From Mesostigma viride (lineage: Eukaryota > Streptophyta > Mesostigmatophyceae > Mesostigmatales > Mesostigmataceae): a stretch of DNA of 64,000 bases. Below the pieces are notes generated by a model, which saw only the letters and a program-made list of their open reading frames with translations, made no database searches and was not told the DNA's origin. The translations under genes and the position numbers were made by a program. Below, piece after piece: positions 46,801 through 56,370 of this stretch (position 1 is the stretch's first letter; each line of letters opens with the position of its first letter). The stretch covers positions 5,922,254-5,986,253 of the forward strand of contig RPFO01000667.1 of the NCBI GenBank assembly GCA_009746045.1, read 5' to 3'.

Positions 46801-49800
46801 ACTCCGTTCATGCATCTCCTGCGCTTGAGCCTGCCACCCCTCCCCGTATGCCACCGCCATGCCAGGTGCGACCAAGATGAACGACCACAGCAGCCGCAGC
46901 CACCTGGTGATGATCATCCGCGTCATCATGCGCGACCTGTCCAAGCGGGACGGCGCGCCCGGCTCGGGTGGGTGGCGGCCGCTTGGTGCAGCCTTTCATC
47001 TTGTATTTGTAGCGGCGTGCTTGGCTTTGTGACACCGGCACGGCTATGTCTACGCACTATCCCTCCTGCTGATTGTATTAGTGCCAGTAATGTTAGAGCT
47101 TGTAGTAGTGTTAGTAGTATGTCTGTCACTGATACTGTGCTAGTGTCTGTTACTGGCATTGGTTCGTGATGTATGCTTTCTTGCCCTTGGATGTACCAAG
47201 GATAGCTGTTCATTAACCCCTCGTTGGCGCATGTGACGTAAATGACAGTTTCGATTACGATATGCCTTGATTCAGTTTCAACTCATTTCTGTCATGCGCT
47301 GCTAATGATGTATACTAGTCTAAAAATATTCTTCAAGTCGCCTCTACTACCATTCACCGCCTTTCCCGTGCGCCCTGGTGCCAGTCACCGAGAGCAAGCT
47401 GTCGCTGGTCGACCTGGCGGGCAGCGAGCGGGCATCCAAGTCGGAGGCATCCGGCGACCGCCTTCGCGAGGCCCAGCACATCAACAAGTCGCTCTCCGCG
47501 CTGGGTGACGTCATCGCGGCGCTCACGGCTGCCAAGCGCACGCCCAGCTCGCACATCCCGTTCCGCAACTCCAAGCTGACCTACTTGCTGTCCGACTCGC
47601 TCGGCAATGACTCCAAGACACTCCTGTTTGTGAACGTCTCGCCGGTGAGGGGGCCGCGGGTGTGGAGTGATGACTTCGAATGTTGAGAATTCGTTGGTTG
47701 AGCTACTATATTGTCAGTATGGCTCCAACATAGTACGGCAGCTCTCAAGTACGTCTGGTGAGCAGGCCACGGCTGGCGTTCCATGATAAGCAACAGTCAA
47801 CTAGTTCAATACTACTATCCATAGTGGCTTTCCGGCGTATCAACGTATGGCTCTGTCTAATGTGGCTATTTGATTGCTCCTCTCTTTGTTTCCTTAAAGC
47901 GGTGTATTTTTTCGTTATCAAGACCAGGTGGTTTATCGGATAGGTGATCAGATAGGTGATCAGATAGGTGATCAGATAGGTGATCAGATAGGTGATCAGA
48001 TAGGTGATCGGATAGGTGATCAGATAGGTGATCGGATAGGTGATCAGATAGGTGATCGGATAGGTGATCATGGAAGCCTGATAATGTTCAAGGATGCACT
48101 CCGAGGCGTGAGAAGGCCAGTCATGGCAACATTTTCCTAATCCAAACCCCTTCTTGAAAAGGGGTTGCCTCGCAAAGCCGTAGGGAAAGACCATGTTTTG
48201 CCGTAAGTACTACTTACTTAGTACTGCGTGACCAACATTTTCCTAATCCAACCCCCTCTTAAAAGGGGTTGCCTAGCAAAGCCGTAGGGCGACAACCGTG
48301 ACCCAATGAATATTAGCAGGTTTAGGCGCGCAAGGACAGGGGAGATGTACCGAGGCGCAAGGAGGCTGCGAAGTGCAAGGAACTAAAGCATTGGCAAGGA
48401 ATCAGTACGGAAGCCTGAGAAGGGACTCGCACCGAGGCATGTGCGCTGCCTTCCCGATATACACTTCCCACAGCAACGTGGCCTGAGCAGTCCATGCTGG
48501 CTGCCGGCACCCACACTTGCTCAGGGCGGGGGCTCCCCCTGTGCCCCTAGGAATGGGGAGGGGGGGGTGCTCGCGTGAGCAACGGTAGGGCATGGCGGCC
48601 GTGTGGACTTGTGACGAAGGCGTTGCAAGGCGCTGTTTTCCTGCAGGGGGTTTTGAGTGGCCGGCCCCGACTGCCTCCCCAACGCCTGACATTTCCCTAG
48701 GATGGACCTATTCTGGTCAGCATTTGTTCTATGGTTGACTTCGTAATATATATAAGCCGACCCGATGCCCGTTGTATGCTTGACTAGTCATGCTTGACTA
48801 GTCATATAGAATGGTCCACTCTATGCCCCATCAGGCAGTCAGCAACCTTTCAATAACTCTTCGACTACCTTGATTTTCTCTTTGTACATGCATGGCTGTA
48901 GCTGCCCCTGCGAGGCGGTGAGCAACCTTTTCATAACTCTTTGATGCCTTGGATCTCTCTTTTCCTTGTTACCATTTCTTTATACATGCATGGCATGCGT
49001 CTCTTCATATATGCATGGCACGACCCCATGCCCCCCAGGCGGTTAGCAACGCACACGAGAGCAACTGCTCGCTCATGTTTGCTGCACGCGCTCGCAACGT
49101 GGATCTGCGCGGCGGCGTTGGCGGCGCGGCGGCTGCCCGGTCCCGCTTCAAGGAAGGCCTGGCCCTGCCCGCCATTTCCAACGGCGGTGGGGTACGTGCC
49201 CGTCTTTTAGATAACGTTTCAGTCGATAAGACACGTGAAGACTGAGTTCCGTTCAGATAACCAAATTGTGATCATAACAGCCGCCATGTATATGGGTACT
49301 AGACATACTTCGTATCCGTAGTTAGTTAGTTAGTTGAATCCCACGTATACGTAGTAGTTTGCGCCAGTAGTTTCCTATTTGTAGTTAACTACGTCGTCTG
49401 TTTGTAGTTTGAATTTGTAGTTGACTGTCTCGTCGGCTATGTGTACAATGTAGTAATGTACTACTGTACTATATTCGATCCTTGGTCCCAATGACAGCGC
49501 TGCCAAAAAGTGTGGCAGGTATGCTGGCGTATGTGACCGTCTTATTCCTGTTGACAAAGGGAGCATCGACCTTTCCTGCTAGTGGAACGTTCTTAACAGG
49601 AAGAGCCGTGAACCAACGTGGTAGTTCCTAATAGGAAGAGTACTAAACAATATGGTAGTTCTATTTTTTTTTTAACGGTAGTTCTATTTTTTAATTCTTA
49701 TCTGGAAGACAATTTTTTTTCCGGTTGTTAGAACATTCCTGTCGCCAAATGACGGATTTCCGCCTGCGGGCATTTCTCTTCCTCTTTCTCTCTTCCTGCT

Positions 49801-52800
49801 GCTGTTTCTCTTGACCATGTGTGCAACTTTCGTTGTTTGAATTTATGAAATGCGCTCTTCGCAACAGGTGGCGGAGCCCGGTGATACGTCGGACGGCCCC
49901 CGGCAGTCGTCCTTGGAGGCCACGCTGCGCGCGGCCGAGGCCGAACGCGACGTGCTGGCGGTGGAGCTGGAGATGGCGCGCAACGTTCGCTCGCAGAGGG
50001 AGGTGGCACTGGAGCAGGAGGTGTGTGGCCTGTGTGATACTTCCACTGGAGCAGGTGTGTCGTCTGTGTTATAATTCCACAGGAGCACGAGGTGGGCCGT
50101 CTATGTAATACTAGCACACGAGGAGGGGGTGCATGGCCCGTCTAATGTTATAGATACACAATAGATAACAATAGATACATATTTTGTGCGCAGGTGGGGT
50201 TGGGTGTTATGTGGCTATGGGGACGGTGGCCCCGTTGGTATGTGACATCAGGTAACAGCGTTCTGTAGCGATTGCTCGCAGAGAGCGGTGGCGCCGGAGC
50301 AGGAGGTATGCGGCCTGTTCAGTTAGTCGAGGAGCAGGAGGTGTGTGGCCTCTCCAATACTACTAGAGGAGGAGGAGGTGCGTTGTCTGTGTACAATAGA
50401 TGGCGCTGGAGCAGGAGGTAGTTTCCCTCCGGTTCTCGTTTAGGAGTACCCGGTGGGGTTGGTGGCCTGCCTATATAGGAGGAGCAGGAGGGGTGGCAAT
50501 TGGCAAACTTTACCTTTATACATTCCATTAGGGGACTCTGCTGGATTCTGGCATGTGCTGTCCGTGGTTGGCAGGATAGGCAGCATGGTTGGCAGGATAG
50601 GCAGCATGGTTGGCATGGGTGGTATGTGGGGTCGGCGTACGTACAGCGGTTGCAATATGTGGGGTCGGCGTACAGTGGCCGCGATGCCTGCGGTGTCTGT
50701 GGTTTGTTGCGACGGTGAGGATGGGTTATGGTACGCCGTTTGCAGAACGAGGTCATGCGCTGCCGCGTGAGGTGGGGCTGGGTGCCTGTGTATCCTATCA
50801 AAATCGCGTTTGCAGTAAGCATGCGTCTATTCTGTACTATGCGGTCCATCAGCTACTTGGAACCAAGAAGGCCACACGGGTGCCGTAGGCACTGCCTCGC
50901 AGACATCATCGTACCTTGTGTGTGCATTTCTGTCCTCATTGTGAACCGTAATGATATAATAGATCCATCTTATATGATATACGTATCTTGCCCTGTTTTT
51001 CGTCAATGTCTATCCTCATTGTGAACCCTTAGAATATATAAATAGCCACCTTATATCATCGTCTTACCGTGTATGTCCGTGCCTGTCCTCACTGTGAACG
51101 CTTGAACAAACATTTACGGGATCAGGCCAAGCAGCTGCAGGATGCACTGTCTGATCGAACGGTGTCCCTTGATCGGCTTATTGTCGCTGTTCTCTACGAA
51201 ACTCCAAATACTTAAACTACTTACCTCCCCCAGGCCAAGCAGCTGCAGGAGGCGGTCGCGCGGCTTGAGCGCGAGCGCGACGCGGCGCTCGCCACCAAGA
51301 AGCTCGCGCTGGAGCAGAACGCGGAGCTAGAGGACATGCCACGTGCGCTCAAAAAGAAGGATGAGGAAATTCGGCAGCTGCGCGCGGAGGTCCGCTCCGC
51401 CCGCCGACGGCTCGAAGAGACCTCCTCCAGTAGCAACTCCAGTGGCATCTCCGGTACAATCGCCAGCATGACCACCTCCACGGCCGCAGGGGGGCCGATC
51501 TCCAAGATACCCTATGCGGCAAACGGCGGCACCATGGCGGCGATCTCCGAGGCAGCCCCCTGCCCGCCTGGGGGAGGCATCCGCTTGATCAATAACCCGC
51601 TCGGTGGCGAGGACGGCATGGGGGGACCGGAGAGGGACGCGATGGGCTTGGGGAGGGACAAGACTCGGGGGGCATCGGCGGGGAGTCGCGCGAGCAGCGG
51701 GCGGACGGTCGGCGGGTCGTCCCCTCGTGACGCTGAGGAGGGGTCGGTGACGAGGGGGCGTGGGGCAATCGGGGTGCCCCGGGTGCCCACCCCCGAGGGG
51801 GGCCGCCCTGCTGGGGTGGGTAGCGGGGGGAATAGCCAGCTGCCATCACCGGTCAGCCTGAGGTCACAGCGGAGCGTGTCAGACATGGAGAAGCTGAAGG
51901 CGGCGGCAGAGGCGAGCGGCGCGTGGGAGGCCCAGGTCCGCTCGTTGAGCGCGGCCAATGAGGCGCTCCACGAGAAGGTGGCGGTGCTGGAGGAGGAGAA
52001 GACGTGGCTGGTGGGTCAAATACAGGGGGAGGTTTAAGAGGGAATCAGGGGGGTTAAGGGGGGCTGGAGGTGGGGTATTTATAGGGGTGGTTTCACCACC
52101 TAGTGTGGGGGATTGTGGTCTGTGTGTCCCGGTCTTGATGCCGCGGTGCTACAAGAGGAAATGGCGAGGCTGGTGGGTTCAGAAAGAGGGGGGGGGGGAA
52201 GGCAGGCTGATAGTTGCCTTGTTATTTGCTGTATACAGCGTGGGATGGTTGTGGTTTTTACGGGACGACGTTGAAAGTAGAGAAGGCGGTGTTGGTGGGT
52301 TTCAATGGGGGGGACGAGTGGGGGAGGGGCCCGGGGGGTGTATCAGGCAAAGAGTGCATTCTATTCTTCAATTCTTTGTTTGCTTGGTGGGTCGCTCTAT
52401 CCACACCTTGTGATCTCGCTTCGCCTTCCCTCTTTATTTAACCTCTTTTCCCTCTCTGCCCCACCACAAGGAGAAAAGCACTCGGTACAAAACCATCCCA
52501 CCCGATACCATGGAAACGCTCGAGCGCAAGAAGAAGAGGGTTGCTCATGTGCTGTGTGTGGGAGGTGGCTTCAGCTGATGCATTTGTTTGCATGTTCGTC
52601 CCTCTGTGCTCTCCTTCGTTGGCACGTGCGCCCCTCTGTGCTCTCCTTCGTTGGCACGTGCGCCCCTCTGTGCTTTCCTTCGTTGGCACGTGCGCCCCTC
52701 TGTGCTCTCCTTCGTTGGCACGCGCGCCCCTCTGTGCTTTCCTTCGTTTGCACTTGCGCCCCTCTGCGCTCTCCTTCGTTGGCACGTGCGCCCCTCTGTG

Positions 52801-53147
52801 CTCTCCTTCGTTGGCAGGTGCGCCCCTCTGTGCATTTGCTCTCCTGATGCCCCTCCCTGCTCCCCTCATGCTGCCCACTCAACATCCCTGTGCTGCCTCC
52901 TCGACGTTCATGTGCCGCCCCCTCGACAACCGTATGCTGCCTCCTCAACATTCTCGTGCTGCCCCGCCATCAGGAAGAAGAGCTCGAGCGCAAGGAGGAG
53001 CAGTTCCGGGGGCTGCAGCTCAAGCACAAGAACCTCGTAAAGCGCGTGGTCAGCTCCGAGGGACTCGTGCCGCGCGCGCCAGGCAGCATCAGCATTCAGG
53101 GGGGCATCGACGGCAGTGGACAGGGCAACGGCGGCGGCAGTGGATGA
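33116..53147 (+). CDS. kinesin-14 family motor with N-terminal WW module
   Basis: Exons: 33116-33430, 34313-34716, 36482-36665, 37270-37452, 39582-39785, 41150-41519, 42232-42305, 43363-43528, 44410-44567, 45116-45367, 46486-46594, 46866-46967, 47385-47644, 49039-49191, 49868-50020, 51234-52010, 52471-52539, 52974-53147 (TGA). Phases agree at every GT-AG junction; about 1,368 residues. The N-terminus (about 50-125) resembles the CEP164 WW module: [31 protein letters not shown], then [11 protein letters not shown]; the second Trp is Arg. Next come low-complexity and coiled-coil exons (2-7). The motor opens with the kinesin-14 neck and [11 protein letters not shown] (exon 8), then Walker A GQTGSGKT (45,152-45,175), switch I NDHSSRSH (exon 12), switch II DLAGSER (exon 13) and ARARNVDL (exon 14). 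A coiled-coil tail and a Ser/Gly-rich region end the protein. Kinesin-14 motors usually move to microtubule minus ends. The WW module suggests a basal-body or ciliary role (inference). The exon 17 donor is the weakest call. Confidence 0.85.
35217..35750 (+). repeat. minisatellite in kinesin intron 2
   Basis: Alternating units of about 31 and 34 bp (GGTAATGGAATCGTATAGGC with TGGAGGGCTTAAC, and TATAGGCATGGAATAGGAC), about eight composite copies. Confidence 0.92.
36031..36071 (+). mobile_element. family D 3'-terminal module in kinesin intron 2
   Basis: About 41 bp ending GGTTGTCTGCTTGAT, a near-identical copy of the module at 14,288-14,329 and 30,569-30,610. A 20-base T run follows at about 36,093. 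Confidence 0.6.
36745..37269 (+). repeat. exon-edge copies around kinesin exons 3 and 4
   Basis: The exon 3 donor block (GAGCAGGAACGCACCAAG, GTGAG) recurs at about 36,753, 36,819 and 36,922. The exon 4 acceptor block (CACAG, GCCAAGATGGTCGACCTTCA) recurs at about 37,079 and 37,167 ahead of the real one at 37,270. Confidence 0.85.
37735..38495 (+). repeat. 47-bp minisatellite in kinesin intron 4
   Basis: After a decayed copy of the exon 4 end (CGCGCACGCTCGCGGCGATG at about 37,746), about 15 units of 47 bp follow (GCATGTCGGACGTAAGGGCA, then TCAGAGCAGGAAGCGTGGGG). Differences are mainly G-run length and GTCGG/GACGG. Confidence 0.95.
40128..41006 (+). repeat. tetranucleotide mosaic CAAA/CCAA/CCAG/CCCA in kinesin intron 5
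   Basis: CAAA (40,128-40,308), CCAA (to about 40,466, one interruption at 40,416-40,430), CCAG blocks (40,467-40,588), CCAA (to about 40,826), CA (40,829-40,863), CCCA (40,863-41,006). Each block differs from its neighbour by one base per unit. Open frames over it are artefacts. Confidence 0.97.
41746..41947 (+). repeat. 40-bp minisatellite in kinesin intron 6
   Basis: Five copies of a 40-bp unit (GGAGGTTGGGCCTTGGCCGT, then AGGTGACGGGTGCAAGTGCT) with single-base differences. Confidence 0.95.
43529..43878 (+). repeat. exon 8 edge copy and 66-bp repeat in kinesin intron 8
   Basis: 43,567-43,640 repeats the end of exon 8 (AAGGGCAACATCCGTATGTT) up to GTAGGTAGGGC, with an internal stop. Then three units of 66-67 bp start at about 43,677, 43,743 and 43,810 (GCTATAGCCATGGTCCTATA). 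Confidence 0.9.
45368..45705 (+). repeat. 63-bp tandem repeat starting at the exon 10 donor
   Basis: The unit begins exactly at the splice donor GTGGGGCGCC and repeats every 63 bp (45,368, 45,431, 45,494, 45,557, 45,620, 45,683), about 5.3 copies, so the donor-like start is multiplied. Confidence 0.95.
47936..48072 (+). repeat. 11-bp minisatellite in kinesin intron 13
   Basis: About 12 units of GATAGGTGATC followed by A or G. Confidence 0.95.
50021..50500 (+). repeat. multiple decayed copies of the exon 15 donor edge
   Basis: The exon 15 end (GCACTGGAGCAGGAG, GTGTGTGGCC) recurs in degenerate form at about 50,042, 50,085, 50,118, 50,290, 50,333, 50,372 and 50,402, several keeping GCAGGAG next to GT. 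Confidence 0.8.
52593..52840 (+). repeat. 32-bp minisatellite in kinesin intron 17
   Basis: Seven to eight units of GTGCTCTCCTTCGTTGGCAC followed by GTGCGCCCCTCT. Confidence 0.95.
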
Positions 53148-54998
53148 CCGTGGGGATGAGCTGCCAGAACGGGATGGCAATGTATAAGTATATATGGGCC
53201 TCCTAAGCAATGGCAGTGATGGTGGAGAAGTGTAGCTTACACCTTAAAGGGCAGAAGCAATGCCACTGGGGATGGGTCAATCAGCCACCGGTGGCCAGAG
53301 CATCGGAAGGGGGACTTAACTAAAAGATATTCCCAACAACGTCGACGGGGAGCAGGCTACCAGTCATTGCCAGCTAGCAGTGGTTGTCTATACCCTACCT
53401 GACACCCCATGTGAGACCTCGCCCGGCGCAGTGTACATACAGGCACGCTTTGGGCCTTTTTGCGAATGCCTTTTTTCCAGGCACGCTTACGGGGGGGGTG
53501 TATCGTTGCTGTTGGTATAAGCGGAGCACCCTTTCAACTCCTCCAACCCCAAGGCACCTTTGAGGAAGCAAGCGACATTTGGACTTGCAGCACCTGGCGG
53601 CATCAGCGTGGTGTCCTGGCTGGATCGCAATCTGGGCAGGACGCAAGGACTTTGAAAGCCCCATGGTTGGGGGCTGCGTCGACTCTTTTGCCGTGCCATG
53701 CTCCGTGTTCAATTTGAAGTGGGTTGGTTGAGGAAGGGGTTGGGGACCCTCGTGGGCCGTGGCACAATGTGCTGGTTTACTTGTCCCAGTTGATGTCTGG
53801 TCTTTACTCCTGACAGTCACCGCCATCAGTTTGGATGTAGGCAGAAGGGGATCCCTTCTACAAAGCGTCGCTCTCGTTTTGCTTTTTATAGGGGATCGTC
53901 AGTAAGCACTCGCGAGCGATGCGTGGGGGCACGTCACAGAGTACTAGGCGGGGATCATGGCTTCTAAGTTCTAAGGCGCCAACCGGGGTGCTAACAGTAA
54001 TGGATGGGGGCGATGCATTATCTGCATGTGTGATGGGGACGATGGCGTGGTCCCCCTGGGATGGCAGACCGGGATCGGAACATGTGCCGAGAGTGTGCAC
54101 GTGTTGCATCACTGACCTGGGCAGTGCAGGCGGCACAAACAGTGCGCTCCTGGCTTTGAGGCCTTGTTGGGAATGGTGGAAACATGCGAGCGGAGGGCCC
54201 AGCAATGGTGGTCTGAATGTGCCGCGCGGCTGGCTCTGTGTGCAGAGAGCATTCTGCCTCGTCAAGTGTCAGTGTCACCAGCATGGAGCAAGGCAAGGGC
54301 TGCGCGCTGGTGCCGGCATTGTCTCCCGGTGCGTGGCTGCACGCAGACATGTTACTATCCCCTGGATCGGTTGTCTGATTGCTGTTACAGTTCCCGTGGC
54401 GGACACTGGCAGGGAGCATGACCCATGCTGATGAGATTTCATGCACAGGCCTCTAGGTACTTGGGTGCATGCATGAGGGCTTTTCACGCAGCGCAGGCTT
54501 GAGATCGCATGGAGTTGGATTGAACGTGAATGATGTACATAGTAGTAGTCTCACTGTATGCTAGACTTGGTGGCTTTTCCTCCAAGACCCAATCAACGCT
54601 CTTCCAGTGCTTACTGAGTTTGCGCTCACACCTCATGCAAAAGGGAGGTAGAATCTGTGTGTTTGGCCTGACATCTCAAGCTAGTGGTGTGGCCGGGACA
54701 GTGCATCCATTTGTTTCATAACAGTCATGGTTATTTATTGATTTTTCCATGAAGCAAACCGTGGGCCATTCCATGTCTGTTTTTTCCATTAAATTTTGAC
54801 TAAAAGCAAGCGACTGCCTCATGCATGTTTTCCATGAAGTATACTGAAGATTGGCTATGCATTAGACTTTGAGCTTTTGCATGCATGCATCCACTGGACT
54901 GCATGCATGGTTGCCTCCTTGATACACTAGCTGGGGTTTACTGTGCACTGCGCGTGACTGAATGGCCACGCACACGTGGACCTGAACGACCTAAGGGG
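53148..54998. other. no gene recognised downstream of the kinesin
   Basis: The largest open frame is 170 codons at 53,919-54,431. It lacks recognisable motifs and overlaps other frames of similar length. A CCTCCTTGAT motif is at about 54,915. Confidence 0.45.
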
Positions 54999-55310
54999 CG
55001 CACTTCATTCCGCGGCCGGTGTGGATCAAGTGTCCCATGCCGGCTGTAGTTATTCTGTCGTGGTATCTCTCGCGTTAGCGCTGGCTTTGTTTCTGTTTAA
55101 TCGGGTGCCTTCACTCTGATGTAAGTAATTATAATTTTTAATGTATATTTAAAACATATTGTCTCCTTGATATAATTACTTACATAAGAGTGAAGGCACC
55201 CGATGAAAAGTAAACAAAACCAACGCTAGCTAACGAGAGATACCACGACAAAATAACGTACTACAGCGCCGGCATGGGACACTCGATCCACACCGCGGAA
55301 TGAAGTAGAA
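54999..55310. repeat. foldback (long imperfect inverted repeat)
   Basis: Arms at about 55,001-55,135 and 55,171-55,308 are complementary at roughly 85%. They contain CTTCATTCCGCGG, GTGTCCCATGCCGGC, GTCGTGGTATCTCTCG and TCGGGTGCCTTCACTC. The 35-bp centre includes CATATTGTCTCCTTGATAT (55,155-55,173). It may be a MITE-like or foldback element; no coding capacity. Confidence 0.8.
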
Positions 55311-55318
55311 CAGCGCCT

Positions 55319-55825
55319 AATAACCGTGCTGCGCCGCAAAGTCAGCCCGTGTACGGCGGAGCAAGATATCAGCCATAGCCCGGATTAGCGCTACCGAAGG
55401 GGTTGCCGCCAATACGATGTCCAGGTCCGCGCTGATCGACCAAGGGGCCCGCTGCCCCTTGATCCAGGTCGATCCAGGCGGTCCTCCCGGAGCCTACAGC
55501 ACTCCGTAAAGAAGCTAGCCGGCGGTCAGGGTCCACATGGCCCCGAACTCCTCCATGACAAAGGGTACCACACGGTGGTGCCCGACCTCCCCGTAGGCCG
55601 TGAGCTTGGCCCGCTCAGCCCGATCCGCCGTGTAGCCCGCCGCCTGGGATGCACCAACCACACGGCTAAGAGCCAAGGGGCGAGCCACAGAAACGTCAAT
55701 GGGCAAGTGCCGCGGCCGCCTCCCTCAAAGTCCAGAACCACGATGTCAGGGCGGTGGTTGGGGGTCGAGTAGAAAGCCGCGCCGTCCGCATCCTCAGACC
55801 GGATGTGCTTAGATGTGTTCATCGA
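55319..55825 (-). pseudogene. LINE ORF2 C-terminal fragment with nuclease-like domain
   Basis: Across two frames the minus strand encodes HRPDIVVLDFEGGGRG, then PIDVSVARPLALSRVVGASQ, AERAKLTAYGEVGHHRVVPF and VMEEFGA. The spacing of RPD, a hydrophobic DVSV and AER.K fits the PD-(D/E)XK pattern of restriction-like endonucleases found after the RT in several LINE clades. It is frameshifted and ends against the foldback element. Confidence 0.7.
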
Positions 55826-55959
55826 GAATGATAAATTACGGAGGTGAGATTGGAATGCAACATAAGGAAAACCCCGAAAAGAAGAAGAACCCTGAAGAAA
55901 TTAATAGTAATATGACACAGACATCCAAGGATCACGCCAGCTACACAAGGTACAACTAA

Positions 55960-56275
55960 CTACATCACAAAACTACGACACGCAGCAACATCGCTGCCGG
56001 CCCACCAGGCCGGCAGGCCTGGGTGGGATCTAGACCCCATGGGTTGCGACAAAGTTGGCCCGGGTGCGGCGGAATAACACATATCAGCCACGGTGCGAGT
56101 GAGGGCGAGTGACAGGCCGGCTGCCGCCAATAAGAGGACCACGTGCGGGCAGACCACGGGGTGGTCTGACCCTCGAGGTCGAGGCGGTCTTCACGGCGTT
56201 GGCAGCACTCGTGGAAAAACTCCGCTGTCTTGGGGCCCATGGCCCCGAGCTCCTCAATTAGGACAAAGGGGATTA
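55960..56275 (-). pseudogene. LINE ORF2 extreme C-terminus
   Basis: The minus strand encodes LIEELGAMGPKTAEFFHECC, QRREDRLDLEGQ, SARTWSSYW and, in another frame, SLALTRTVADMCYSAAPG. The first motif overlaps VMEEFGA of the neighbouring copy, so this is the next part of the same protein from another insertion. Confidence 0.65.
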
Positions 56276-56370
56276 ATAAATTAATTACTAAGCACGTGAC
56301 TGCGTCACGTGGGTGCCAATACAGAGTAAAGGAACCCTCAACCCTATGTACACAGCGAGAAGGAGGGAGG
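56271..56370 (-). mobile_element. LINE family B 3' end, short
   Basis: Hairpin CACGTGAC-GCA-GTCACGTG (56,293-56,311) and a short TTAA-like tail at 56,271-56,290. Similarity to other family B copies ends at about 56,370. Confidence 0.8.

Noticed and set aside
53919-54431. 170-codon open frame
   Set aside because: Overlapping frames of similar length, no motif, no splice partners. Left as unannotated.
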